The position numbers were made by a program, and so were the translations under genes. A stretch of DNA of 64,000 nt from Marinobacter confluentis (GTDB taxonomy: Bacteria > Pseudomonadota > Gammaproteobacteria > Pseudomonadales > Oleiphilaceae). How positions within the stretch are numbered: position 1 is the stretch's first letter; the number at the start of each line of letters is the position of its first letter. The notes under the pieces are model-generated. The model was not told where the DNA came from and made no database searches. It saw only the letters and a program-made list of their open reading frames with translations. The stretch is from the NCBI RefSeq assembly GCF_004785685.1, contig NZ_SRPF01000001.1, forward strand, positions 992,001-1,056,000, in the 5' to 3' direction. Of the stretch, positions 17,402 through 24,654 are shown one piece after another.

Positions 17402-19540
17402 ATGAACGCTAAAGCACAGGCCGTGGTAACAACAATTCCAATGCAGGAAGCTTCGCTGGACATCTGGAACAGCAAGTACCAACTCAAAACAAAAACCGGT
17501 GAACCGGTCGACAAGGACATCGAAGCAACCTATACCCGCGTTGCCACTGCCCTGGCCGAAGTCGAGAACAAGGCTGACCGCGCCAAGCACATGAAAGACT
17601 TCGCCTGGGCCCTGCGCCACGGTGCTATTCCGGCGGGCCGTATTACCTCCAACGCCGGTGCCGAAGCCCACAAGCCGGCAACCTCTACTATTAACTGTAC
17701 CGTGTCCGGCTCTGTTCAGGACTCCATGAACGACATCCTGGAGAAAAACCACGAAGCCGGCCTTACCCTGAAAGCAGGCTGCGGTATCGGGTATGAGTTC
17801 TCTACCCTGCGCCCCAAAGGCGCCTATGTTGCTGGCGCCGGTGCGACCACATCCGGCCCGCTGTCCTTCATGGATATCTTCGACCGCATGTGTTTCACCG
17901 TGTCTTCTGCCGGTGGCCGCCGCGGTGCCCAGATGGCCACCTTCGACGTTCACCATCCGGACGTGATCGACTTCATCCAGGCCAAGCGTGAAGACGGCCG
18001 CCTGCGCCAGTTCAACCTGTCGCTGCTGATCACCGAAGACTTCATCGAAGCCGTTCGCAACAACGACGACTGGCACCTGTCTTTCCCGATCACCGAGAAA
18101 GAAGCCGCCGACGAAGGCCTGGACCTGAACGACGCCAGCCAGTTCGTGTACCGCGACTTCCCGGTGCAGAAAAACTACGTGGTGAATGAAGAAGGCAAGG
18201 TAGCCTGCAAGATCTACCGCACCCTGAAAGCCCAGTTCATCTGGGACACCATCATGACCAGCACCTACGACTATGCCGAGCCGGGGTTCATCCTGATCGA
18301 CAAGGTCAACCAGATGAACAACAACTGGTTCTGCGAAGACATCCGCGCCACCAACCCCTGTGGCGAGCAGCCCCTGCCCCCTTACGGCAGTTGCCTGCTG
18401 GGCTCTGTGAACCTGACCATGTTCGTGGACTACCCGTTCACCGAAAAGGCCAGCTTCAACTACGAGAAGTACCGCAAAGTGGTCGGCATCTTCACCCGCA
18501 TGCTGGACAACGTGGTTGAAATCAACGGCCTGCCGCTGGAAGAACAGCGCCACGAAATCACCTACAAGCGCCGCCACGGCATGGGCATTCTGGGCCTGGG
18601 CTCTACCCTCGCCATGCTGCGTATGCCCTACGGTTCTGCCGAATCCGTACAGTTCACTGAAGACGTTGTGCGGGAAATGGCCGTTGAAGGCTGGCGCCAG
18701 TCCCTGGCCCTGGCCGAAGAGAAAGGCCCGGCGCCGATCATGGACGACGAATTTGAAGTTACCCCCAAGATGTTGAGCAAGTGCCCGCAGCTGTCTAAAG
18801 ACGGCTACAAACTGGGCGACAAACTGAAAGGCAAGGTGCTGCACGCCAAATACAGCCGCTACATGCAGCAGATTGCCGGCGTCGAGCCGGAGCTGATTGA
18901 GAAACTGGCAGAGAATGGTGGCCGCTTCACCCACCACACCTCCATCGCGCCGACCGGCACCATCAGCCTGTCGCTGGCCAACAACGCCAGTAACGGCATC
19001 GAGCCAAGCTTCTCGCACCACTACGCGCGCAACATCATCCGCGAAGGCCGCAAGACCAAGGAAAAAGTCGACGTATTCTCCTTCGAGCTGCTGGCCTACC
19101 GCCACCTGGTCAACCCCGGTGCCATGCCCTTCTCCGAAGAAGAAGACAAGCGCCTGCCGCTGTACTTCACCACCTCTGAAGACGTAACACCGGCACAGCA
19201 CGTCGACATCCAGGCCGCGGCGCAGCGTTGGGTGGACTCGTCCATCTCCAAAACCGCCAACGTGCCCCAGGACTTCGCCTACACGGACTTCAAAGACATC
19301 TACATGTACGCCTACGACAAGGGCCTGAAGGGTTGCACCACTTTCCGCTTTAACCCGGAAGCCTTCCAGGGCGTACTCGTGCAGGAAAAAGATCTGGAAA
19401 ACACCCTGTACGAATTCACCCTGGACGACGGCAGCAAAGTGACCCTCAAAGGCAACGAACAGGTGGAGTACGACGGCGAAATCCACAACGCCGCCAACCT
19501 CTTCGATGCGCTTAAAGAAGGCACCTACGGCAAGTACTGA
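17402..19540 (+). CDS. nrdJa: Adenosylcobalamin-dependent ribonucleotide reductase, large part (class II, NrdJa)
   Basis: Reduces ribonucleotides to deoxyribonucleotides using vitamin B12, without oxygen dependence. The 712-residue protein contains the core barrel motifs ATSTINCTVSGSVQDSMNDI, GCGIGYEFSTLRP, ATNPCGEQPLPPYGSCLLGS (catalytic-site NPCGE) and HHTSIAPTGTISLSL. The ATG at 17402 follows GAGGGTG; a GTG six codons upstream is an alternative. The C-terminal zinc/thiol domain is absent and encoded by the next gene, as in Pseudomonas nrdJa/nrdJb. Confidence 0.95.
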   Translation: MNAKAQAVVTTIPMQEASLDIWNSKYQLKTKTGEPVDKDIEATYTRVATALAEVENKADRAKHMKDFAWALRHGAIPAGRITSNAGAEAHKPATSTINCTVSGSVQDSMNDILEKNHEAGLTLKAGCGIGYEFSTLRPKGAYVAGAGATTSGPLSFMDIFDRMCFTVSSAGGRRGAQMATFDVHHPDVIDFIQAKREDGRLRQFNLSLLITEDFIEAVRNNDDWHLSFPITEKEAADEGLDLNDASQFVYRDFPVQKNYVVNEEGKVACKIYRTLKAQFIWDTIMTSTYDYAEPGFILIDKVNQMNNNWFCEDIRATNPCGEQPLPPYGSCLLGSVNLTMFVDYPFTEKASFNYEKYRKVVGIFTRMLDNVVEINGLPLEEQRHEITYKRRHGMGILGLGSTLAMLRMPYGSAESVQFTEDVVREMAVEGWRQSLALAEEKGPAPIMDDEFEVTPKMLSKCPQLSKDGYKLGDKLKGKVLHAKYSRYMQQIAGVEPELIEKLAENGGRFTHHTSIAPTGTISLSLANNASNGIEPSFSHHYARNIIREGRKTKEKVDVFSFELLAYRHLVNPGAMPFSEEEDKRLPLYFTTSEDVTPAQHVDIQAAAQRWVDSSISKTANVPQDFAYTDFKDIYMYAYDKGLKGCTTFRFNPEAFQGVLVQEKDLENTLYEFTLDDGSKVTLKGNEQVEYDGEIHNAANLFDALKEGTYGKY

Positions 19541-19569
19541 TCTGCGAAACCGACACAGGACAAGACATC

Positions 19570-20265
19570 ATGACAGTTAAAATCAGCAACAAAATCGTCG
19601 GCTACCGCGTCAAGAAAGCCGACCCCGAAGCCGCGGCGGCAGCTGCCCCGGCGCCAACGGAAATCAAACCCGTTCAGATGAACGAATACATCGAACGGCC
19701 GGACTTCCTGCTGGGCACCACCTACAAGATCAAGCCGCCAGTGGCGGAGCACGCGATGTACATTACGATTAATGACATCCTGCTGAACGAAGACACCGAC
19801 CACGAAAGCCGGCAGCCGTATGAAGTGTTCATCAACTCCAAGTCGATGGAACACTTCCAGTGGGTTATCGCCCTCACCCGCGTTATCTCTGCCGTATTCC
19901 GCAAAGGTGGCGACGTGACCTTCCTGGTGGAAGAGCTGCGCAGCGTATACGACCCAAACGGCGGCTACTTCAAGAAAGGCGGCGTATTCATGCCATCCCT
20001 GGTGGCTGAGATCGGCGGCGTAATCGAGAAACACCTGAAGGCCATCGGCCTGATGGAAAGCGAGGAAATGAGCGAAACCACCAAGCGCATCCTCGCCGAA
20101 AAACGCGCCGAATTCGAAGCCAGCCACACCACCGCCACCAACGACGACAAGGCCGGCGAATTCCCGCCCAACGCCACCATGTGCGGCAAATGCAGCACCA
20201 AGGCGGTGATTGTGATGGACGGGTGTGCGACCTGCCTTTCCTGCGGCGACAGCAAGTGCGGCTGA
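19570..20265 (+). CDS. nrdJb: Class II ribonucleotide reductase, C-terminal part (NrdJb)
   Basis: Second polypeptide of the split class II reductase, 231 residues. Residues about 35-170 continue the family sequence (IERPDFLLGTTYKIKPPVAE, ALTRVISAVFRKGGDVTFLV). The C-terminus holds the cysteine cluster CGKCSTKAVIVMDGCATC and the final SCGDSKCG, which in this family binds zinc and delivers reducing equivalents to the active site. It starts 29 bp after nrdJa and is followed by a terminator. Confidence 0.93.
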   Translation: MTVKISNKIVGYRVKKADPEAAAAAAPAPTEIKPVQMNEYIERPDFLLGTTYKIKPPVAEHAMYITINDILLNEDTDHESRQPYEVFINSKSMEHFQWVIALTRVISAVFRKGGDVTFLVEELRSVYDPNGGYFKKGGVFMPSLVAEIGGVIEKHLKAIGLMESEEMSETTKRILAEKRAEFEASHTTATNDDKAGEFPPNATMCGKCSTKAVIVMDGCATCLSCGDSKCG

Positions 20266-20290
20266 GGTGAAAACAGAAAGGTGAGAAAAC

Positions 20291-20321
20291 CGGCCCGGGG
20301 TGCGAACTTCGGGCCTTTTTT
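20291..20321 (+). terminator. Rho-independent terminator of nrdJab
   Basis: GGCCCG and CGGGCC form a stem with a 12-nt loop and are followed at once by TTTTTT. It lies 26 bp after the nrdJb stop and isolates nrdJab from the cassette array that follows. Confidence 0.85.
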
Positions 20322-20445
20322 GTTTTGGGCGATGGAATCATTTGAGCGCCACATGATTAGCGGGGGTTTGACAGCTTCGTTATTACATTTGGCCTAGAAG
20401 AATGACCGGCGGGACGGAGATCCAAATGGTTGGTTTGAGTGGTTT

Positions 20446-20539
20446 TTCAGCCTCAGCGCCACTTGTAGGTGTGCAGTTTTCACCGGGACAACGTTGCGGT
20501 CACATTTGGCGCGGCGCTGCGACCGACGCCTAATCACTG
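20446..20539. other. Left junction of the cassette array: imperfect inverted repeat
   Basis: CAGCGCC (20454-20460) pairs with GGCGCTG (20513-20519), and inside it GCGCCA/TGGCGC and TGTG/CACA also pair, giving a long attC-like foldback. It ends 19 bp before the first cassette join G|TTAGGAG. No standard attC ends or attI are clear, so it may be a degenerate attC or the original insertion site. A perfect TTGACA at 20368 has no good -10 partner. Nothing else is seen between the nrdJb terminator and the first cassette. Confidence 0.4.
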
Positions 20540-20554
20540 TTAGGAGGAATATAG

Positions 20555-21010
20555 ATGCTGACTGAGACCATATTCTCTCCCATCTGGTGGATCAGCGTAG
20601 TTTTCGTTGGTCTGTTGGTAAGTTTATCTGCATCGTATCTCAAGGAGTCACTGGACAACGCGCTAGCTAAAGTTAGTGCTCACCGCCGAGAGAAGAATGC
20701 GCAACGAAAGCAAGAATTTGATCAGACGGTCGAGCGTTTAAAAAGCGATCGATCTGAGTTTGCGGAGTATGTGTTACTTACCAATGATCTATCGCACCGT
20801 TTCCTCACGGCATCTTTTGCAGCAATATTTATTGTTGGCGGAGTAAATCTGCTACTCCTTTCTTTCGGCGAAGAGACCTTGGATGGAATAGCCAAGGCTG
20901 CCTTTCTTTCTGGGATGGCGCTGCTAAGCGTTTGCATGGTATCCGCTTACTCGGATATCGAAAAAATCGGAGAAAGACGCAAGGTCATTGATCATGTTTC
21001 GCGCTCCTAA
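20555..21010 (+). CDS. Cassette 1: small membrane protein of unknown function
   Basis: The 151-residue protein has a hydrophobic segment at residues about 10-30 (IWWISVVFVGLLVSLSASYL), a charged helical stretch (about 35-70, probably a coiled coil), and two more hydrophobic segments (FLTASFAAIFIVGGVNLLLL and FLSGMALLSVCMVSAYS). TTAGGAGG directly after the cassette join supplies the ribosome site. The stop codon is inside attC1, as is common in cassettes. I do not recognise the family. Confidence 0.8.
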   Translation: MLTETIFSPIWWISVVFVGLLVSLSASYLKESLDNALAKVSAHRREKNAQRKQEFDQTVERLKSDRSEFAEYVLLTNDLSHRFLTASFAAIFIVGGVNLLLLSFGEETLDGIAKAAFLSGMALLSVCMVSAYSDIEKIGERRKVIDHVSRS

Positions 21011-21090
21011 CAATCACAGGCACGGCGACGGTTACTGCATTGCGGCTACGCCTCCATTCCGTAACCGCGCGTGCTGAGCGGCGTTATAAC
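21004..21090 (+). other. attC1 recombination site
   Basis: Inverse core CTCCTAAC (21004-21011) and core GTTATAAC (21083-21090) flank a foldback in which GGTTAC pairs with GTAACC and GCAC with GTGC. The join is between G 21083 and TT 21084. The inverse core is complementary to the start of cassette 1 (GTTAGGAG at 20539). Confidence 0.85.
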
Positions 21091-21103
21091 TAAAGGAGGG
21101 GCC

Positions 21104-22072
21104 GTGAGTAGGTGCGCATTTATATTCGGGAATGGTCTGGGGCGGTCTCTTGACAATGACTATTTCCAGCTTTCCTCCGGGCTTTCGCATGTATGGAATG
21201 ATCGAGAGGGATTTACCCAGGCCCAGAAGGATTTGGTTATTTCAGCCATCGAGGGATTGAATGCTGAAGAATATCCACAGTCTGAGGAACAGCTTGATAA
21301 ATTGCAGGTTGCCATCGTTGCGGCGGGGTTCTTACGTTCATTCGAGACCGATAAAGTTCAGTGGCTGAATGACCATTCGAGAGATTTGCCGGTAGCTTTT
21401 CGAAAATTCATTCACGAAGTTGCATGTTATTTCCATGATTCTGGAAAACAGCTACCGAGAGAATTTATAGATCCTCTGGCGCAATTTGTAAGGGAAACTG
21501 CATCGCATATTGGCGTTTTGAACTATGACAACCTTCTTTATGACGGGTTTGTTAAAGAGGGCATCCTAAACGGTTATCGGGATGTCTTGAATGATGGGTT
21601 TAGAGCCGCTGGGTTCAATCCTGACTTCATGAATCGACATAGAATTAGCCGTCAAGCATGGTACATGCATCTCCATGGTTCACCATTGTACATCGGAAAT
21701 AAAAAGTTAATGGGAGGAGCTCGAGCAGACCTTTCGCCCTCTTCAAATTCGCACATCGTTCTCACTCACGTCAGACATAAGCCCCTGATCATCAGCTCGT
21801 CAAATGTCCTTTCAGAGTATTGGCAGCGCTTAGGAAAGGCTCTCGGAGAGTCAACGCGTGCAATTCTCGTGGGTTACTCAGGGTACGATGAGCATTTAAA
21901 CCAGCTCATACAATCAAGGCTTCGAGAAAAGAATATTCAAATCCTTGAAAGGAAGGATCAGGAAACACAGGAAAGCCGAGAGCGATTCTGGAGAGCACGG
22001 TTCACAAAATGTGATGTTCGTGTCACTCGTGTCGAGAATATATTGGAGTTCGCAGCATGGCGCGACCTTTAG
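21104..22072 (+). CDS. Cassette 2: SIR2-like domain protein, candidate anti-phage NADase
   Basis: The 322-residue protein shows SIR2-type features: an N-terminal nucleotide-binding motif FIFGNGLGRSL (residues about 6-16), an LNYDNLLYDG motif (about 138-147), the His-Gly of HLHGSPLY (about 188-195) and LVGYSGYDEHLNQLI (about 255). In defence systems such SIR2-like domains degrade NAD+ during infection. The GTG at 21104 is chosen because AAAGGAGGGG precedes it; an upstream in-frame start would lie across the cassette join. The sequence also recalls DUF4917-type SIR2 relatives. Partner proteins, if any, are not obvious. Confidence 0.75.
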   Translation: MSRCAFIFGNGLGRSLDNDYFQLSSGLSHVWNDREGFTQAQKDLVISAIEGLNAEEYPQSEEQLDKLQVAIVAAGFLRSFETDKVQWLNDHSRDLPVAFRKFIHEVACYFHDSGKQLPREFIDPLAQFVRETASHIGVLNYDNLLYDGFVKEGILNGYRDVLNDGFRAAGFNPDFMNRHRISRQAWYMHLHGSPLYIGNKKLMGGARADLSPSSNSHIVLTHVRHKPLIISSSNVLSEYWQRLGKALGESTRAILVGYSGYDEHLNQLIQSRLREKNIQILERKDQETQESRERFWRARFTKCDVRVTRVENILEFAAWRDL

Positions 22073-22073
22073 T

Positions 22074-22147
22074 TTATAACCATGTGGTCAACGGGACGCC
22101 AACTGCGCTGCGCTCCGTTGTCGCCCATTACCACTGGCGTTAGCTAG
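22074..22147 (+). other. attC2 recombination site
   Basis: Inverse core TTATAAC (22074-22080), complementary to the start of cassette 2, then GTGGT pairing with ACCAC and CAACGGGACGC pairing imperfectly with GCGCTCCGTTG, and the core GCGTTAGCTA with the join after G 22139. Confidence 0.86.
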
Positions 22148-22179
22148 GAATGGATTGCATAACATAAATCGGAGTTTTT

Positions 22180-23325
22180 ATGGCGGACAAGTCTGAAGAA
22201 GAGCGTATTAATGATGCAAGAGCCAAAAAGGCGGGAAAGCAAAGGCCGTTCCCAGCTTGCCCTTTTTTGGAAGCGTTAGATTTGGCGAAGTCCCTGCTTG
22301 AGTATGGGAGTGGGCAGCCAGTTCGGAGGATAAGTCTTTTTGATCATATTGGTAAATCTCCGGAGAGTGGTACATCTAGACAGTGGATAACCAACGCTAG
22401 CAAATATGGTTTAACAAAGGGAAGTTATAAAGCAGAGCATCTGGAATTAACCCCAGAGGGAGCGAAAGCAGTTGACGAGGAGCTCTCAGAGCGAGAAAGA
22501 ACGAAGGCAAAAGTGGGCCTCGCAATTGAAAATATTGACACATTCAACCAGCTTTACGAGAAGTTCGTCGGGAACAAATTACCTGCACGTGCTGCTATGG
22601 TCGATTCAGCCAGAGATATCGGGGTGCCAGAAAAGTTTCTAGAGGAGGCTGTAGATACTTTCATTGTTAACCTCCGGGATTTGGGATTGTTGCAGACTTT
22701 ATCTGGGGCAGAGCGCATAGTAACAGTTGAACACTTGCTCGACACACTCCCAAGCGGGACACCTAGACAAGCTACACCAAAACCCCATCCTCATTCCCCT
22801 AGCAATTTGGTTACGCTTGAGCATGCTTCGTTCGAAAATACTTGTTTTTATATCACTCCGATTGGCGAAGATGGTAGCGAACAACGTAAACACTCCGATT
22901 TATTTTTAGGATCAATTATAGAGCCCGCCCTTGAGCAGTTTCAGCTAAAAGTTGTTCGAGCTGATAATATCGATAAGCCAGGATTTATAACACGTCAAAT
23001 TATTGATTACCTGCTACGCTCGAGGCTTGTTATAGCCGATTTGTCATTTCATAATCCAAATGTCTTTTATGAGCTGGCTATAAGGCACGCTGCTCGGTTA
23101 CCGGTCGTGCAAATAATTCGTGCAGCGGAAAGAATTCCTTTTGACCTTAATCAGGTTCGGACAATAAAGATTGATACTACCGACATATACTCACTCGTGC
23201 CGCGTATCGCTACCTATCAATCGGAAATTAGCAATCAAGTTCGGCGGGCACTGGAAGATCCTGATTCGGTCGACAACCCAGTTTCGTTTTTTTACCCAAA
23301 TTTTGTGGCACGTATCGACGGTTGA
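22180..23325 (+). CDS. Cassette 3: winged-helix-like and nucleoside 2-deoxyribosyltransferase-like fusion
   Basis: The 381-residue protein has two parts. Residues about 25-200 look like helix-turn-helix/winged-helix modules (LFDHIGKSPESGTSRQWITN, LTPEGAKAVDEELSERER). Residues about 222-350 form a Rossmann-like domain: FYITPIGEDGSEQRKHSDLF, then LVIADLSFHNPNVFYELAIR. The Asp-Leu and Asn-Pro-Asn-hydrophobic-Glu pattern is that of nucleoside 2-deoxyribosyltransferase-like proteins, where the Glu is the nucleophile. Such domains occur in defence loci and could act on a nucleotide, but no activity is demonstrated here. A regulator that senses nucleosides is an alternative. Confidence 0.72.
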   Translation: MADKSEEERINDARAKKAGKQRPFPACPFLEALDLAKSLLEYGSGQPVRRISLFDHIGKSPESGTSRQWITNASKYGLTKGSYKAEHLELTPEGAKAVDEELSERERTKAKVGLAIENIDTFNQLYEKFVGNKLPARAAMVDSARDIGVPEKFLEEAVDTFIVNLRDLGLLQTLSGAERIVTVEHLLDTLPSGTPRQATPKPHPHSPSNLVTLEHASFENTCFYITPIGEDGSEQRKHSDLFLGSIIEPALEQFQLKVVRADNIDKPGFITRQIIDYLLRSRLVIADLSFHNPNVFYELAIRHAARLPVVQIIRAAERIPFDLNQVRTIKIDTTDIYSLVPRIATYQSEISNQVRRALEDPDSVDNPVSFFYPNFVARIDG

Positions 23326-23388
23326 TAGCTAACAATTGCAGCCAAGGGACGCTCCTGGCGTCGCGCCCCTGCTGCTGGCGTTAAGCAT
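23326..23388 (+). other. attC3 recombination site
   Basis: A compact, near-ideal attC: inverse core TAGCTAAC (23326-23333), complementary to the start of cassette 3. Then GCAGC pairs with GCTGC, AGGGACGC pairs imperfectly with GCGTCGCGCCCCT, and GCGTTAAGC forms the core. The join is after G 23380. Confidence 0.9.
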
Positions 23389-23402
23389 AAAGGATTCACA
23401 AT

Positions 23403-23912
23403 ATGGCAGGACGATTTGATCCCTCAAGGATTATGCAAGGATTTCAAGGTCTGACGGATAATTTCGCGTCGGACTACGAGCTGCCATCAATACCTGTACC
23501 GGACAATCGCAGTAGGACAGAGGTACGGGAGGATTTCGAGAGGAAATTGGAGGAACTGGACTTTGAGTCCATTGAGTTGTTGAAGGAAAAAGCCGACAGC
23601 ATTATTGAGCCAGACGAGTTCTTTAAGCTCAAAGATGATCTTGAAAATTCCTTGGTCAAGTTTCTTCGTTTTTATAGAACATTCCAAGATCTGAACTCAG
23701 AAGAATCACGCAAAGTGGCTCTTAAAGAAAAAGAATTAAAGCTAGAGGCCAAGCACGACTGGAGAAGCAAGTTTCGGCTGTTCTTTTTCCGAATTTTAGC
23801 ATCGGTACTCTTGGTGGTTACTCTGTTTGCCATTGGTTATATTGAACACCAATACGATTGGGCAAGGTTACCAATGACGAAGTATTTCTCGCCGACCGTA
23901 ATCCAGCCATAG
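23403..23912 (+). CDS. Cassette 4: single-pass membrane protein with coiled coil
   Basis: The 169-residue protein has a long charged helical region (residues about 35-125, REDFERKLEELDFESIELLK and LKEKELKLEAKHDWRSKF) and one hydrophobic segment near the C-terminus (FFFRILASVLLVVTLFAIGY). The stop TAG directly precedes attC4. Family not recognised; a membrane-anchored sensor or accessory role would fit the shape but is a guess. Confidence 0.75.
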   Translation: MAGRFDPSRIMQGFQGLTDNFASDYELPSIPVPDNRSRTEVREDFERKLEELDFESIELLKEKADSIIEPDEFFKLKDDLENSLVKFLRFYRTFQDLNSEESRKVALKEKELKLEAKHDWRSKFRLFFFRILASVLLVVTLFAIGYIEHQYDWARLPMTKYFSPTVIQP

Positions 23913-23913
23913 A

Positions 23914-23990
23914 TGCTTAACAAATAGTTCCAGTTCGTTATGCACTTCCCGCTGAGCTCCAAACCAGCGGAAAATGGGCGCGCTGTGTGC
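23914..23990 (+). other. attC4, degenerate at its 3' end
   Basis: Inverse core TGCTTAAC (23914-23921) exactly complements the start of cassette 4 (GTTAAGCA). A foldback CACTTCCCGCTG/CAGCGGAAAATG follows. The expected GTTRRRY core is not found; the end reads CGCGCTGTGTGCAACAG. The site is probably decayed or truncated. Confidence 0.6.
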
Positions 23991-24004
23991 AACAGAGAAA
24001 ACAA

Positions 24005-24217
24005 ATGAAGATTGAAATCTTAGTCCCTTTCTTCAAATGTGAAGAAGATGAAAATATCTTCTTTTCACGAATATCCTCTTTACTTGGTTATGACCGCGTT
24101 GTAGTCAAAGGAAAATATTTATACCTAACGCTCAAAGACGATTCTGGGAATCTAGCCCTCGATCAGGTTCAGGAAATTTCTGATTTCTGGGGCATTACCT
24201 ATAAAGTTTTGGAGTAG
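24005..24217 (+). CDS. Cassette 5: small hypothetical protein
   Basis: The 70-residue protein from ATG 24005 (MKIEILVPFFKCEEDENIFF); an in-frame ATG six codons upstream is possible. Predicted soluble, alpha/beta, acidic, ends YKVLE. AT-rich like the preceding cassettes. It is followed after 14 bp by CTGCTAAC, the start of another attC. No family recognised. Confidence 0.55.
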   Translation: MKIEILVPFFKCEEDENIFFSRISSLLGYDRVVVKGKYLYLTLKDDSGNLALDQVQEISDFWGITYKVLE

Positions 24218-24231
24218 TGAACCCAGAATTC

Positions 24232-24260
24232 CTGCTAACGCAAGTATCTTTCTAATGCGG
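24232..24260 (+). other. Truncated attC5 and right end of the array
   Basis: CTGCTAACGC (24232-24241) is a good inverse core but no matching stem and core follow before the host-like sequence that starts near 24260. It marks a broken right boundary. No GTTAGCAG start is visible for the fifth cassette. Confidence 0.5.
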
Positions 24261-24295
24261 GCAAGCCAGACTCGACCGCCACTCCAGCACCACCA

Positions 24296-24565
24296 TCACG
24301 CCGATAAGAACTTGCGCTTTATAAAAACCGCAACCGCAATAGGCAGCAGATAAGTCACCAGGAAAATGGGCAATTCCTGCATAAACGTATAACCGGCCTG
24401 CGTCACCCCTACCCAGATGTTCCAACTGGTGATCACCAGCCAAACAGCCGCGAAAATGCCTGTAGGTGTCCAGCTACGTCCCGCCTGATTATTCAAAAGT
24501 TTGGTGACTCCTGTAATAACTGCCCAAAGCAGAATTCCCCCAACAATAATCACTAATGTTCTCAT
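24296..24565 (-). CDS. Small membrane protein
   Basis: The 89-residue protein has three hydrophobic segments (LVIIVGGILLWAVITGV, TGIFAAVWLVITSWNIWVGV, ELPIFLVTYLLPIAVAVFI) and a basic C-terminus (KRKFLSA). GAGGCAAG lies before the ATG. No family recognised. Base composition is host-like, so it lies outside the cassette array. Confidence 0.7.
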   Translation of the reverse strand: MRTLVIIVGGILLWAVITGVTKLLNNQAGRSWTPTGIFAAVWLVITSWNIWVGVTQAGYTFMQELPIFLVTYLLPIAVAVFIKRKFLSA

Positions 24566-24654
24566 GCTTGCCTCCAGCCATTCTGGGTATGGATCATTCG
24601 AACTCGATCATCGCCCCCGGCACACTCGGCCGGGGGCGTTATAGGCTCAATGCG

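Larger units (their letters stand above)
20540..24239 (+). mobile_element. Integron cassette array without integrase (CALIN)
   Basis: Five consecutive plus-strand genes, AT-richer than the surroundings, are separated by structured spacers. For each of the first four cassettes the bases after the join are exactly complementary to the start of that cassette's own attC: GTTAGGAG/CTCCTAAC, GTTATAA/TTATAAC, GTTAGCTA/TAGCTAAC, GTTAAGCA/TGCTTAAC. This is the hallmark of cassettes inserted by an integron integrase. Inferred cassettes: 20540-21083, 21084-22139, 22140-23380, 23381-about 23990, and a decayed fifth. No integrase gene or attI is in the window. Confidence 0.88.

Noticed and set aside
17381-19486. 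701-codon minus-strand frame opposite nrdJa
   Set aside because: Mirror frame of a highly biased gene; its protein has no recognisable domain while the plus strand is a clear ribonucleotide reductase.
20341-20540. Cassette promoter or attI site from a nearby integrase
   Set aside because: TTGACA is present but without a convincing -10 and there is no integrase gene in the window; left as unexplained junction.
21071-21103. Longer N-terminus for the SIR2-like cassette protein
   Set aside because: The extension would cross the cassette join at 21084 and lacks a ribosome site; GTG 21104 behind AAAGGAGGGG is better.
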